Origin: Zygnema cylindricum
Taxonomy: Eukaryota > Streptophyta > Zygnematophyceae > Zygnematales > Zygnemataceae
Direction of reading: 5' to 3'
Assembly: GCA_037447655.1 (NCBI GenBank)
Contig: JBBHKE010003386.1
Span: forward strand, 17,757-81,756
DNA length: 64,000 nt
The position numbers and the translations under genes are program-made. Shown piece after piece: positions 12,357 to 23,736 of this stretch. The notes below the pieces were generated by a model. The model made no database searches, was not told the DNA's origin, and saw nothing but the letters and a program-made list of their open reading frames with translations. Positions within the stretch are counted from its first letter, which is position 1; each line of letters starts with the position of its first letter.

Positions 12357-13135
12357 GTCTCTTTCGGCCCCTAGTGCCTTATATATCAAAGTTTGTCCAA
12401 TTCTAGGTCGAAAAGTCAAAGCCATGCTATTAACTAATGAGCGGCAAGCAAGTGTAAGTGAACTGACATAAGACAAAATAATCAATACTACACTTGAGGC
12501 AAAAAGTTATGCTCGTGACTGCCGCTAGATCCGCGGCCGGAAGTAATTATTTGTTCCACTATTATAAGACAAAGTATTGAAAAATGACATGAAAGTGCTA
12601 AACTTTAACCAAAGGTAATTAATACACCAAAAGTCAAAACTTGAATTGAATTCCTACTGACAGCTTACAGCATAATCTAGACGACAATCCGAAAAGTTAG
12701 GTGGCAATCCCCAATGTACCCCCCACGAGGGCTGCCAGAACATAGTCCCATGTAACAGAATTGTAATCTTTGAGACGGTAGAACATGGCCGTCCGGCCTC
12801 CGTTAGGCACGAAATAAAGTGTGTTCCGCTGAGTTTAGTAAATGAGAAGATCTCGTGTGGTTTGGTGCACTCAATTTTCCGTACTCTGATGACCGTACAA
12901 GTTAAAAAAGGCCCATAAATCCTTGGTAATATAAAGGTGTGACGAAAACGCACATGAGCTTGACAATCTTTCTTTAACTTATTGATCTTTTCCAAATACT
13001 TACTTAACACAAGAAGATCATCCATATAAATAGCAATAAAAATGGCACTATTCTCATCTTCAAACATAAAGATATAATGGTCAGAGCTAATCGGGATATA
13101 TCCTCCACCGCTAAGAAACTCATCTAGTTGTTTAT
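12357..13135. repeat. Direct repeat, copy 2, fused to Copia RT
   Basis: This is the second copy of the 10453-11215 block. On the minus strand it holds the end of a Copia RT (AIYMDDLLVLSKYLEKINKL, with YMDD intact) running directly into the same non-Copia tail. It ends at CATCTAGTTGTTTATT, where homology with copy 1 stops. Confidence 0.72.
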
Positions 13136-14160
13136 TTGTTACACAAGGTCGTCAGCCTTCAACCGGTTCGAATCGATCCGGAATCAGCTCTTCGTACACC
13201 ACATTGTGTTCTTTGCAAAACAATCTGCAATTTGGTACCTCGGAGTACACGGTTCTGTGTACTCGGCTGTAATTTTCTCCCTCTTCCAGCCTCGCTTTTC
13301 CCCTAAAAGCTAGGCTCTTCCATCTCGTTAACGTGGAGCATGTTTTTACCCCCCCCCCCCCCCCCCCGGATGGCTCGGGCGGATCCGTAAGCTCATCTTA
13401 GTTCATCCTTACGTCACCCCTCCGCCTTCTTCCATCCGCATTTTGGCAGCTCAAGTACTTTGCCGTTCTGTATATTTGGCCTTCCAAAAACCCCCTCGTC
13501 CAGCCTCGCTTTTCCTCCAAAAAAGAGGCTCTCCCATCTCATTAACGTGGAGCATGTTTTTACCCGCCCCCGCCTTCGGCGGGGGCGAACCCTCTCTTAC
13601 ACAAGGCCTTTGTCCTTCCGTCCCCACCCAATATCCGACAGTTTGCGCAAAATATCACCGAATCTCCTCCTCGCAGCGCGCGGTTCTACTTCTTTAGCCA
13701 CCTTTTTCCCCTTTGTCCACCCTCACTTTTTCCAGAAAAGCTGGGCTCCACCATCTTGTAAACGTGGAGAAGGTTTTTATCACCCCCCTCTCGGCCTTTG
13801 GCGGCGGCGTAGGGGGGGGGGGGGGGAGGGGGGTTTGAATTCTCCTTTGCGGAACACCTTCGGCTTTCACCCTCCACCAACATTATCGAATGAAAACCAC
13901 CGCTTTTCCCACCTCGTGTGTTTATATGCTTAAGTTTGTTCCTCTCCTCTATCACTTATATCACATTCTACGTGCCACAACTCTCAAAACAGCATCATAA
14001 CCTTCATTGATTTGCAAAAACTTAACCAAGCCAATATAGCAACGTCATTCCAAAGCAAATCTCCATCGTTTACAACGTCATTTCCAAAGAAATCCCCCAC
14101 TCTCAAAACACCTTTCATTTTCAGACTTCAAGTTTTCAACTCGTTCTCCTTCTATCTTCT
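13136..14160. repeat. Three ~220-bp repeats with poly-C and poly-G runs
   Basis: Three related segments start near 13280, 13500 and 13718. Each carries a block like CATCTCGTTAACGTGGAGCATG followed by a homopolymer-rich part. The first has an uninterrupted C run of about 19 at 13349-13367. The second has a perfect hairpin GCCCCCGCC/TTC/GGCGGGGGC near 13566-13586. The third has G runs near 13812-13833. I see no gene; open frames here are repeat artefacts. 13940-14160 shows nothing recognisable. Confidence 0.6.
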
Positions 14161-14167
14161 TCCCATT

Positions 14168-17100
14168 CTACCACATTTTCTGTACTTTTGATTTCCTCAC
14201 ACCTCTTTTCCTATTCTTTCTCTTACGCGTTTCAATTTCCTTTTGCATTTCTTTCTTCACCCTAACGATTTTTTCAATACTTCCCTCCGAGTTCTCCCCG
14301 TTTTCCTCGTCGTCGACGACAACATTTGACGGCTCTCCCTTCCTTTCGATCACTTCTTCTGCCTATCCCTTCGCTCGGGCAACATCCTTTTCCTCTTTTT
14401 CTTCCTCCTCCCTCTCCTTTCGTGCTCCTTGATTGTTCCCAACAATTTTTACTTCCCTTTCCTCCTCCTCTTCGTCGGAGTTGTTGTCGACTTTCTCTTC
14501 TTTCTCCTCTTCCTTTTCCACTTCCGAATTTTGCCCTTCTTCCTCTTCTTCTTCTTCATCTTCTTCATCTCCCTCGTTCTCGTTGAGATCACTTTCTACT
14601 ACCTCCTCTTCGGACTCCTCTTCCTCCTCCTCTAAGTCTTCCTCCTCTGAGTCTTTCTCTTCTTCGTCTACTTTTCCTCCTCCTCTGAGTCTTCCTCCTC
14701 TAAGTCTTTCTCTTATTCGTCTACTTTTTCCTTCTCCTCTAAGTCTTCCTCCTCTCAGTCTTTCTCTTCTTCGTCTACTTTTTCATCCTCCTCCTCCTCC
14801 TTTTCCTCCTTTTCCTCCTCTTCTTCCTCATCTTGCTCGTCATCGTCAAGGTTTCTCTCTACTATGTCCTCTTCTTCCTCCTCCTCTCCTTCCTCCTCTT
14901 CTTCCTCTTCTCCTTCCTCCTCTTCTTCCTCGTCTTGCTCGTCTTGCTCATCATCATCGAGGTTTCTCTCTACCGTGTCATCTTCTTCTTCTTCCTCCTC
15001 CTCGTTCTCGTTCTCTTCCTCGTCTTCGTTCCCTTCGTCACTTTCTACCTCCGCCATATCTGCCACGAACGGACTCCTTCTTCCCTCCTTTTCGCCACCG
15101 ATGTTTTGGGACCTTTCTCTCCTCACCCTCCTATTGCTCGGATCGGCGCCGTCGCGATCGACCACCTCTTTGTTACAAACAACCCACTTGTGAACCGAAG
15201 GCCTCTTCATTCCAGGAAAGAGGTGGATATTCACGAACCCCGCGAGCACCGCGCGCGACAACGCCTTCTCTCCCATATTTGTTCTATTTTTCTCGGCACA
15301 TTCTTCGGTGTTTGACACGGCCTCGTTTCTTTAAAGGTCGAATAAACTTTCGTCTAAATAGTTGTAGGGATCGATGTAGCAGTACGAGTCTTTTCCCCAC
15401 GACACCAACTTTCTCTGGTACACCAACGTCTCCCGCGAAGTGCTCGTCCACGGTCCCATCAACTCCACTTCCCCCACCAGCCTACTGTAGTGGTCATCGT
15501 ACATCGTACAAAGGTCACACTCGCACGTGAAGTTCTTCGCCGCGAGCGAACGTACGCAACCGCCATCGCAACCTATCCATCGCTCGGCCCCAAAATGTCT
15601 CGTGTTGCTTCACTTCGATCCCGTCTACGTAGGCCACACGAAGCTCTATCACTTCACCCATCCATTCTCTCGGCACCGGCCGGTGACTACTGCGACAAAT
15701 CGAACACACTTTCCTTCCATCCTCCAGCATGGTTTCCCACTCTTTGCCCAACGTCACTCGTAGTCCGTCCAAATCGGTCAAACCTCTCTCCTCTACATTT
15801 AACTTCACCACTCCGCAAAAGGTCTCGGAGAAACAGCACAAGAATTGACGGCACGGCGAAGTCAAAGTCGCTTTTATTTGTGGGAGGCACTCTTGCAACA
15901 TGTAAGGGAGAGGTTTGTAGGAGTTGTCCATCAAACACCGTCTGCAGAAAGCGCAAAATCTCACAATAAATTTGAGCTTCTTCGTCATCGACAGACCGGT
16001 ACCCGGGCCCTCGGCCGATACTACATGACCGTCCGTCCAGTTGGGCGACCCATTCTTTGCCTGCGCTATGATACGGACCGCAATGATTGAACGCAGCGTG
16101 CTTCTAGTAGGTGACGCATTTGTCCAACCCTTCTACGTCTTTGCGTTTTGCGTTCAGACGGAGAGTCTGCAGGAATCAGATCGAACCTTTGTTGTGGTGG
16201 ATCCACTTCATCAATCCCGTTTTTTTAAAGATCTGATACTGCGATTCCTCGTCGTCGTTCTCTTTCGCTACCACCCTAAACGCCCTTTCGACTCGCCAAA
16301 GAAGCTTAACGGCCTCGAACATCCGATGCTCTTTCATTACTTCTTTGTTGTTGTTCAAACTTCGAGCTTCGCTCTTCAGCTTTTTGCAGTCGTTTCCCCT
16401 CATCCACTCATCCAAATTCTTCACATGAGTTTTAACGTCTCCCAAGGACTCCGGCGCAGCGTAGGCCGTCGCAGCGGGATCTTCTTTCACAACCCGTATG
16501 GCGTAGGTCCCACCCAACCAAACGAACACGCGTTGCAAGAGAGTTTCGCGAGTTACGGTGAACACGTCATTTTCCTCTTTCGGTACATCCAGTTGGGTCG
16601 GCGTGTGGTACATGACTCTCATCGCTCCGCATACTCTTTTTTGTCGGGTAGGCTTTATTATACCCGGACGCTCGACCCCTTCGACCGCAGGTTCCGATGC
16701 TACGCGGTCACTCGTCTCCTCCCCCTCTACGCCGTTTGGCGCCCCATCCTCACCTCTTCGTCCACTATCTACATTGGTGTCATTTCCGCCGCTAACGTTT
16801 TTGCCCCCTTCGCTGGCATTTGACTTGTCACTCCCTCCACCCCCTCCAATGTCGTCATTTTGAAGATCGCTCAGCCCCCATCTTCGAACATCCGCCTCCT
16901 CCCTACAAGCCAGGGGACTAGGCCATTCTAGTGTTGTTCCCCCCCCTCTTACACCGTCCTTTTCCCCTCGACGAACTGGGAGATTAGGTCCTTCGGGTAT
17001 TGCTACCGGCCTAGGTAACGCACTATCGCGCCGACTTTCAAGTTTCTCTTAGCAGTTTCGGAGGACTAACATTATCCCCTCCCCTCGCTAGGGTCGCGGA

Positions 17101-17361
17101 TGCATCGAGAGGCACGTTATTCTGGCCTACCAGCACCTTGGACACGTCTACTACCCCCGCCTCGGACACCTTTTCCTCTTCTAACATCGGGGCAAGGACT
17201 CTCGAATGGTATTCTTACGCATACCTCGCCGCAATAAGTTTACCTTGAGGCGCTTTCTGCACAACCTTGGACATGAGTCGGAGCACATCAGTAGGAGTTA
17301 CAGCGCGGGCGAGCCCTCTTGCTAATCTACTAAAGAACTCTTTGAGCAAAGCGTCATCCAT
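14168..17361 (-). pseudogene. Composite-element gene: Cys-rich protein with long acidic tail
   Basis: Function is unknown. The minus-strand frame starts MDDALLKEFFSRLARGLARA at ATG 17361. It continues through a charged, disordered-looking region to a conserved block (MRVMYHTPTQLDV...LLQRVFVWLGGTYAIR, 16622-16400). Next comes a Cys-rich part with CSIC, CDGGC and CECDLC clusters (about 15750-15480) that could bind zinc. The end is a Glu/Asp tail of well over 200 residues with a basic end (TRKRKNRKRGVRKSK, stop near 14168). It is broken by TAA after AARYA, a frameshift near 17048, TGA and TAG near 16170-16110, frameshifts at 15.9-15.55 kb, and stops at 14755 and near 14365. The first ~1 kb is repeated, inverted, at 35951-36928. 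An acidic tail with Cys clusters suggests a chromatin or DNA-binding role, but that is a guess. Confidence 0.6.
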
Positions 17362-17724
17362 GGTTGAAGGTAAGAAAAGACCGCAGAGTTGTCTAATCTA
17401 TCGCCGCCAGGTACCAATTAGGGATGTCCAGTTATCAAGGGAAGTGAAGCCTAATGAGTGTGTATATGGTACTCATACATCTCAATAACTTGCGTTAACG
17501 ACGACTAGCAAAGTTTACAAGCGTTAGATACGTCTTCGAAGACTCTCTGAAGACAAAATCCTCGCTCCGTTATGCATTTGCTAAAGTGTTTTCTCTCCTT
17601 TTATGCAATTTTCTAAGTATTTGCTACGATGAGAGGCTTTTCTAGCTCGCAACTTCACACACTCGTTATTTTCAAATAAACTTTCGTTTAATTTCAAAGG
17701 CTCTTGAATTTTGGCGTTTCGGCT

Positions 17725-17982
17725 TCAAATGAATGAGCGAGGTAAGAAATTGCAAGTCACAAAGCGAAAGACTTCAAGGCCGAATGCTTGTTGCCTTTCC
17801 AAATCTGTTTGAAGGATCGAACTCCACATCCCTTCGTCTTTGTGCAAAGACGATGGGACGGTGCCACACAACAGATAGAAATGTCCTCCGACGCTCGGAC
17901 AAACGCTACTGAAACCTTGAACAAACTTTGTTTGCGTTGGGCTTACGAGCTTATACCTCCTTTTTTGGACAAACTTATCCAT
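17725..17982 (-). CDS. 85-codon ORF conserved in both arms, function unknown
   Basis: ATG at 17982 opens an 85-residue frame (MDKFVQKRRYKLVSPTQTKF...CNFLPRSFI). The inverted copy at 35330-35587 is the same length with about eight substitutions and no stop. A TATATA motif lies about 12 bases before the ATG, too close to be a standard TATA box for this start. The middle of the frame overlaps sequence related to the 71-base tRNA-like element at 28464-28534 (GTGGCACC ... GTTCGATCC), so it may be RNA-derived and not protein-coding. No domain is recognised. Confidence 0.4.
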   Translation of the reverse strand: MDKFVQKRRYKLVSPTQTKFVQGFSSVCPSVGGHFYLLCGTVPSSLHKDEGMWSSILQTDLERQQAFGLEVFRFVTCNFLPRSFI

Positions 17983-17994
17983 TTAACACCTCTA

Positions 17995-18816
17995 TATAGT
18001 AGGGCGACCCTAATCTCGTTTGCTGGAGAAATACAACATTAGGGTTTTCTAATCCACCCCAATCTCGTTTTTCTTTGGAAAACAAGATTAGGGTTTCTAG
18101 TTCTAGCCGTAATCTCGTTTTTCAAGAAAAACTGGATTACAGGTTATGTTGGGCCAAACTTATGGGAAAAGGCCCCTGAAGATGGCTAAGGCGGGAGGAA
18201 AATGCCTTTCTCCGCGATGTAAGGCTGGAAGAATGCTTCGGGCAAAACGCCTTTCCATTCGCCTAATGCCTTTCTTACTTCCCTCCCAGTACTGAAAGCT
18301 AACATCCGCATGTATCAAAAAGTGCCAATGTGCATCGAACCACAAATTTACAAAAGCAAGATGAGAAAGAACTTAGCCAAATTTCGAACACATGCACAAA
18401 TTTCGGTACTTGGCCTTTTTTTTCTTTTTTCTTCCTGTGACTCGGATTTCACAAATTCCAGTACTTAGCCAAATTTCGTAGTTTTTCCACCTGCCGTACA
18501 AGGATTTTTAAACTTAGCCGAATTTCCAAATTCACACAGGCTGTGGTACTTAGCCAAATTTTGAGATTAGGGTTTGTCGATCATGTTGTGACAACCCTTA
18601 TCTCGTTATTCGCGAAAAACGAGATTAGGATTGTCTCCGTGATAACAAGCAACCCTAATTTCGTTTTGCAAATAACTTCAAGTGAGGTTATGTTGGGGCA
18701 AAGGCCTCTATGTGAATAAAATATTTGAAAAGGCCCCACAGACGAACTAAGCGTCGTATAAAGGCTTTTTCCACGGCAAAAGGCTGGAAAAGTGCTCCCA
18801 AAATGCTTGGGGCAAA
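17995..18816. repeat. Arm spacer with AACCCTAATCTCG repeats
   Basis: No gene is seen. AACCCTAATCTCGTTTTT and its reverse complement recur, often as back-to-back palindromes (near 18590-18640). These contain the telo-box core AAACCCTAA. TTTGGCTAAGTACC-type motifs begin near 18370. The whole stretch is matched, inverted, at 34480-35330. A 10-N gap ends it. Confidence 0.65.
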
Positions 18817-18826
18817 NNNNNNNNNN
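18817..18826. other. Assembly gap (10 N)
   Basis: Ten N of presumably arbitrary length lie inside the tandem-repeat boundary. Reading frames spanning it are not valid. Confidence 0.98.
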
Positions 18827-19870
18827 AACGGAACCGCATTGGCGCCAGAATGAACAAGGTTTACTGGCCGAACCCCGTTTGCGGGAGGATAATCACTCCC
18901 TGAGGGGGGGGGATGATCCTTTTTTTCAGGTTTACACGCCGGACGTTCCGAGGTTACCACCGGAATCGCGGCTAAATTTCGAAGGAGATACGAGCCTTGC
19001 AGGCCGCACATTTGGACTTTTTTTCCTAGTAGGGGGGGGGAGTCCCTCACTAATAGGAGGGCGTTTGCCCCAAGCCGGTCATTTGGAACAAGTAAGACCG
19101 CGGTTACGCCAAGGCAAACTTTTCCAGCTTTGTGCCAAAGTGGAAGCTTAAACTCGGCGCTAAGGCCACCATTAGAGCCTTGCAGGCTGCACATTTGGAC
19201 TTTTTTTCCTAGTAGGGGGAGGAGTCCCTCACTACTGGGAGGGCGTTTCCCCAAGCCGGTCATTTGGAACAAGTAAGACCGCGGTTACGCCAAGGAAAAG
19301 GTGTTTGCCCCAAGCATTTCGGGAGCACTTTTCCGGCTTTGTGCCATAGAGTAAGCTTCAAATCGGCGATAAGGCCACCATTGGAGCCTTGCAGGCTGCA
19401 CATTTGCATTTTTTTTCCTGGTAGGGGGAGGTGGTTCACTACTGGGAGGGCGTTTGCCCCAAGCCAGTCATTTGGAACAAGTAAGACCGCAAATACGCCA
19501 AGGCAAAGGCGTTTGCCTTAAGCATATTTGGAGCACTTTTCCGGCTTTGTGCCATAGAGGAAGCTTTATATCGGCGCTAAGGCCACCATTGGAGCCTTGC
19601 AGGCCACACATTTGCACTCTTTTTTCCTAGTATATGGAGGAGTCCCTCACTACTAGGAGGGTGTTTGCCCCAAGCTGGTCATTTAGGACAAGTTAGACCG
19701 CGGTTACGCCAAAGCAAAGGCGTCAGCCGGTCATTTAGGACAAGTAAGACCGCGGTTATGCCAAGGCAAAGGCGTTTGCCCTAAGCACTTTGGGAGCACT
19801 TATCCGGCTTTGTGCCATTGAGGAAGCTTTAAATCGGCGCTAGGGCAACCTTTGGAGCCTTTTAGTCTGC
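18827..19870. repeat. ~210-bp tandem repeat array, left arm
   Basis: About four to five diverged units contain GCGTTTGCCCCAAGC, GGCTTTGTGCCATAGAGGAA, CGGCGCTAAGGCCACC and AGGAGTCCCTCACTAC. The same unit recurs inverted at 29640-30293 and in plus orientation at 30981-31461 and 32645-32925. Open frames across it are repeat artefacts. Confidence 0.85.
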
Positions 19871-19929
19871 GGTATAACTTTTTCCAATTTTCAGTATTCA
19901 AAATGAACTAGATATTTAATCAAGTATTT

Positions 19930-20480
19930 CTATCTTTTTTTGTGGGTTGCCGTTTTACCCCTCCGAAATTTGGCTAAGAGTTGAAATCCGTGTACGCGCC
20001 GTTTGAAACACCCCGAAATTTGGCTAAATACCGGAATCCGTGTACAAGCTGTTGCTAAGAACCCAAAATTTGCCTAAGTATCAGAATTTGTGTACGTCCA
20101 TTTTGGCTTAGTGTTGGAAAACCTTTGATATTGGGGCTTATAAAACCCGAACTAACGAAATAAGCTTAATACCCAAATCGGTGTATTTTGATTTTGGGGC
20201 TTATAAAATCCAAACCCGAAAATTGGGCTTAATTCCCAAACCGGTGTATTTCGATATTGGGGCTTATAAAACCTAAACCTGGAAATTGGGCTTAATTCCC
20301 AAACCGGTGTATTTCGATGTTGGGGCTTATAAAACCCAAACCCGAGAATTCAGTTTAATACCTAAGCCGAGTCAAAAAACTTCAAAATTTGGCTAAGTAC
20401 CGGAATCCGTTTACGCGCCATTTGAAACACCTCGAAAATTTCACTAAGTACCAGAAACTGTGTACGCCGAGTCAAAAATG
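19930..20480. repeat. 60-70-bp repeats (TTTGGCTAAGTACCGGAATC)
   Basis: Two short motifs alternate: TTTGGCTAAGTACCGGAATC with CGTGTACGC, and GGGGCTTATAAAACCCAAAC with CGGTGTATTTCGATATTGG. They are matched inverted at 28560-29625. I see no gene. Confidence 0.8.
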
Positions 20481-20930
20481 TTCGAAATTTGGCTAAGTTC
20501 CAGAATCCTTGCTCATCAAATCAAATATTTCGAAATTTTGGCCAAGGGTTGCATCTTTTTGTGTCATGTCAAAAGGCTGTCCGACGCATATATGACCTTT
20601 TTCATAAGGTAAAGGGGGAAGAGGAGAGGGAAGAAAAAGTGATGGAAAGCATTTGGCCCAAGCAAACAAATCACGTGTGAAATACAAGAGTTTTCACTAA
20701 GGTTTTTTGGTGATCTCATGATGTTAATCCCCTTGCCCACACTTCTCCTCTTCGGCTTTAACAGGCTCAAAATACTATGCCTTGCACTCCGGTTGTATGT
20801 ATGCACTGAATCAAACATGTTTTTTAGGCAGATTTTACAACAAGTTGGCATTTTCACCCGAGCGATTGGTGATGTTGGAAAACTGTTCAACGTTTCATTG
20901 TTGATATAACTTAGTAAATTTGTTGATAAT
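20481..20930. other. Left-arm-specific insert, no gene recognised
   Basis: These ~400 bases have no counterpart in the right arm, where the flanking repeats directly adjoin. The GTCAAAAGGCTGTCCGACGC block resembles the ends of the foldback element at 30.3-31.0 kb. Short open frames on both strands have no recognisable product. Confidence 0.35.
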
Positions 20931-20941
20931 TTTATTTTGTA

Positions 20942-21003
20942 GTCCGTGTGTGGCACCATCCTATCGGAGTGGCACCTCGATAGGTTCGATCCCCCAAACG
21001 GAC
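20942..21003 (+). other. tRNA-like segment with pol III B-box, left arm
   Basis: GTCCGTG at the start can pair with ACGGAC at the end, and GGTTCGATCCC matches the tRNA B-box/T-arm consensus. This copy is shortened to about 62 bases; the right-arm copy is 71 bases. A canonical D-arm is not evident, so it is not called a functional tRNA. It may be a decayed tRNA or SINE head. Confidence 0.4.
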
Positions 21004-21483
21004 ACAGCAAGACAACAATTCGCTCAAGTAAGACTAATGCGAGATAAATGAATTTAACCTTATGACTGATGCGAGATAAATGATTTCGAACTTTCTCGTT
21101 GTCTTGCGGTTAAGGTATACTAAGGTATTATGCGAAGGTAACCAGTGCCAAAGGTATTATGCTAAGGTAACCGGTGCAAAAATCTAGGCTATCTCGTGCG
21201 TTTAAGACGAACCTTTCAGTAAAAGCATACATGATAGTAACCTACTAGAACATCGATATTGACATCGCACACGAGTAACTTTGTACTGCAGGCAAATAAG
21301 ATTAACCCACACCCCTCTGCCAATGCTAACAAAAGGTTTGCTTTCGTGTGTGTAGAAATAACAATTTTTTTCTCCACAATCTAATATACCAACTTCTTCT
21401 ATATAGCATTGCTGATTAGCTTTGAAAATAATCAGTCATATTTAGAAAATTTTGGATAAATGTGCAAAAGCAAGGAGGACACC
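21004..21483. repeat. Inner left arm of the large inverted duplication
   Basis: This matches 27957-28460 in inverted orientation (for example CACACCCCTCTGCCAATGCT and TTTTTTCTCCACAATCTA). It contains repeated AAGGTATTATGCGAAGGTAACC motifs. Homology to the right arm stops here, just where the OTU gene begins in the right arm. Confidence 0.75.
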
Positions 21484-21589
21484 CTTTCTATCTACATGTG
21501 AATGCGTGAACCTCCAAATGGTTCACGACTTAAAATAGTCCAATGACGTCGCTTCGACAGAACTGACAGTCGATTTGTTTGTCACTTGC

Positions 21590-22090
21590 GTCGACGGTCC
21601 AGATCTGATATTACAAAAATCGCATAGTTTGTGTCGACGGTCGAGATGCTACTCCACCCGAAATTATTAAAATTTGATGTCGGCCGGGATTCAAGGAAAT
21701 GAAAGCTTGTACGGCAGGACCGCAGATACGGTCCACTTTGTCGTCGCGCGAATTCCGGATAATATAAGTCGTACGGTCGACGTGAAATGATCAAAATTGT
21801 CGTCGGCGAGAATCACGAAAAATGTATATAGTACGGTAAGTTGTCGGTGAAAAATCCTGGAGAAATAAACAAGGTACGGCAGGACCGCAAGTACGGTCCA
21901 ATTTGTGGCCGCGGGAATTCCGGTCGATGTAAGTCGTACGGTCTACACGAAATAATCAAATCCGCCGTCAGCGGAAATCGCGGAAAATATACGTCGTACG
22001 GTTGGACCGCGAGTACGGTCCAAATCGTCATCTTGGGAATTACGGAAAATGTAGGTCGTACAGTACACGTCGTACAGTCCTACGAAACCC
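21590..22090. repeat. Degenerate repeats with GTCGTACGGTC core
   Basis: At least five copies of a pattern like GGGAATTCCGG..ATGTAAGTCGTACGGTC, spaced about 60-130 bases, lie in alternating context with CGCGAGTACGGTCCA. I see no gene. The block lies exactly where the OTU gene is missing from the left arm. Confidence 0.6.
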
Positions 22091-22174
22091 AAATAACACC
22101 CAAATACAAATTAGTGTAGCGCTTGCCCTTCCTAACACCTAAATATAAACAACTAAAATGGCCGACGAGATGCG

Positions 22175-23236
22175 GCATGACACAGGCAAAAAATCTGACG
22201 GACTACACCCCTGTGTAGCATAGACTCGCGTGAGTCCGCAGCAACAAGAATCACTGAATTTGGTCAACTGAATTGATAGTCATGGCTGGCGAAAGTTTGC
22301 CTTTTGTACAAATGCTCTCTGGAGAGAGGTGGCTACCTACCTGAAATATTCTAAGTCCTAAACCCCTCTCTAATCCCTCTTGTACTGAGGTACGCACTAA
22401 TCATATTTATGTGTAGTACATAAAGGTACAGGTGTCGGTGTACCTTTTGTACGGCCATCATACGACAGGCCAAAAACCAGTACGTGTCTTATCCGGACTC
22501 GTTCTTTCAATTCCCAAATTCGTGCTGCCAAATATTATCTCTCCACCTGGCTCCAGGTCATGCCAGAAAAACGCTCCAGTACAAAAAAGTACAAGTGTCG
22601 GAGTACTTTCTGTATGTGCATTGTACGAAATCGCCATATTGCGACATTTGTCACTTCCGGACTTGTTTTTTTCCGTTCCGAAAATTCCGTAAACCCGTAT
22701 GATGGTGACACGTGTCATCCGGAGTGGCGGCGTCTGCAAAATGCCAAATTGTCCTTTCCGCGATGTCGGCGCTAACCACGAGCGTCCGATTAACATCGTC
22801 ATTTAAAACGGACCGTCGAAATAAATGTCCGTACTATTTATTTCGTCCGGTACTAGAAATACAGCTGTTTCTATGCCCTATATAGCGTAATCCAGCTAAA
22901 TGGAAAAAACCCTACTTGTAACTATTTATATATCTATCAAACACCATATGTCTTAGCATTAGTTGTAGACTAAATGGACAAAGCTATTGGCTACGGGAAG
23001 TTTGACGGACGATAGGTACCAGGATCAATTCCTGAGTTTGTCAAATATCCTTTTATAAACATACCTATTATCTACTCCTGTCTCTCTAGAGAGCTTAGGC
23101 AGCCATGGCTCTAGCTCCCTCTCCAGTCTTTAGTGAGTACAACAAGTGTGGGGGCTTGGAGAAGGAAGTTAGAAACAGACTGCCTCTGCTACTTTTCTAT
23201 CCTAAAACAGACCTAGAAAATACATAAATATCAACA
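22175..23236 (-). mobile_element. Truncated solo LTR, Copia family A
   Basis: It aligns with the complete LTR at 31700-32644 and ends AAATATCAACA, the family terminus. The first ~240 bases are missing. The flank (GCTATGTGGAATTG) is mid-gene sequence also present, without an LTR, at 26.95 kb in the right arm, so the insertion truncated the OTU-transposase gene. The LTR tRNA-like segment is at about 22970-23050. Confidence 0.85.
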
Positions 23237-23650
23237 GCTATGTGGAATTGTTGGAGCTACCAGAGGACAAAAGAAATGATGAGACATAGTACTTTATGTC
23301 AGATATTCCTTCTAGAGAAGCATTGGCAAAAAAAATGAGAAATTTGAGAGTAAGGGGTTCTAGTGTAAACTATGATGACAAAGATATCACATTATTGGCG
23401 CGAAGATTGGGTCAGTGCATCAAAATATTAACCTTCGATGATAAAAAACGTTTCCCGAAGTTAGTGAAAGAGTATAACCCTTGGACCCTCTCTAATTACG
23501 TCTCTGCGGTTGTCCCTCCTAAGAGTTGGAAAAAAGTAATGCCTATCTCTCTCATAGATTTTGAAGGAAATTATTTCCCATATCATGGGCCGGAGATAAC
23601 CGAAAACACTGGGATGCCCGCTCCCGCAATGAAAGCAGAGGTACATTTAT
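23237..23650 (+). pseudogene. Uncharacterised domain upstream of piggyBac transposase (left copy)
   Basis: The frame reads GYVELLELPEDKRND, then an in-frame TAG (23287-23289), then MSDIPSREALAKKMRNLRVR...SLIDFEGNYFPYHG. The minus-strand copy at 26630-27021 encodes the same ~100 residues and has the same TAG at the same place, so the stop predates the duplication. No family is recognised. By position it is the N-terminal or linker domain between the OTU protease and the transposase. A splice donor GAG/GTACAT near 23640 may end the exon. Confidence 0.55.
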
Positions 23651-23736
23651 CGTCTTTCTCAACTATGTGAAAACGTATATAATAGTAAAAACAATGCATT
23701 GTAAAAAAAGTTTAATATTGACATTTGTTGGGTGTG

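Noticed and set aside
14433-15530. 365-codon Ser/Pro-rich plus-strand frame
   Set aside because: It is the antisense of the Glu/Asp tail coding region. The minus strand has the consistent gene structure.
16041-16823. 260-codon plus-strand frame
   Set aside because: It is a shadow of the minus-strand gene that is conserved in the inverted copy at 36.2-36.9 kb.
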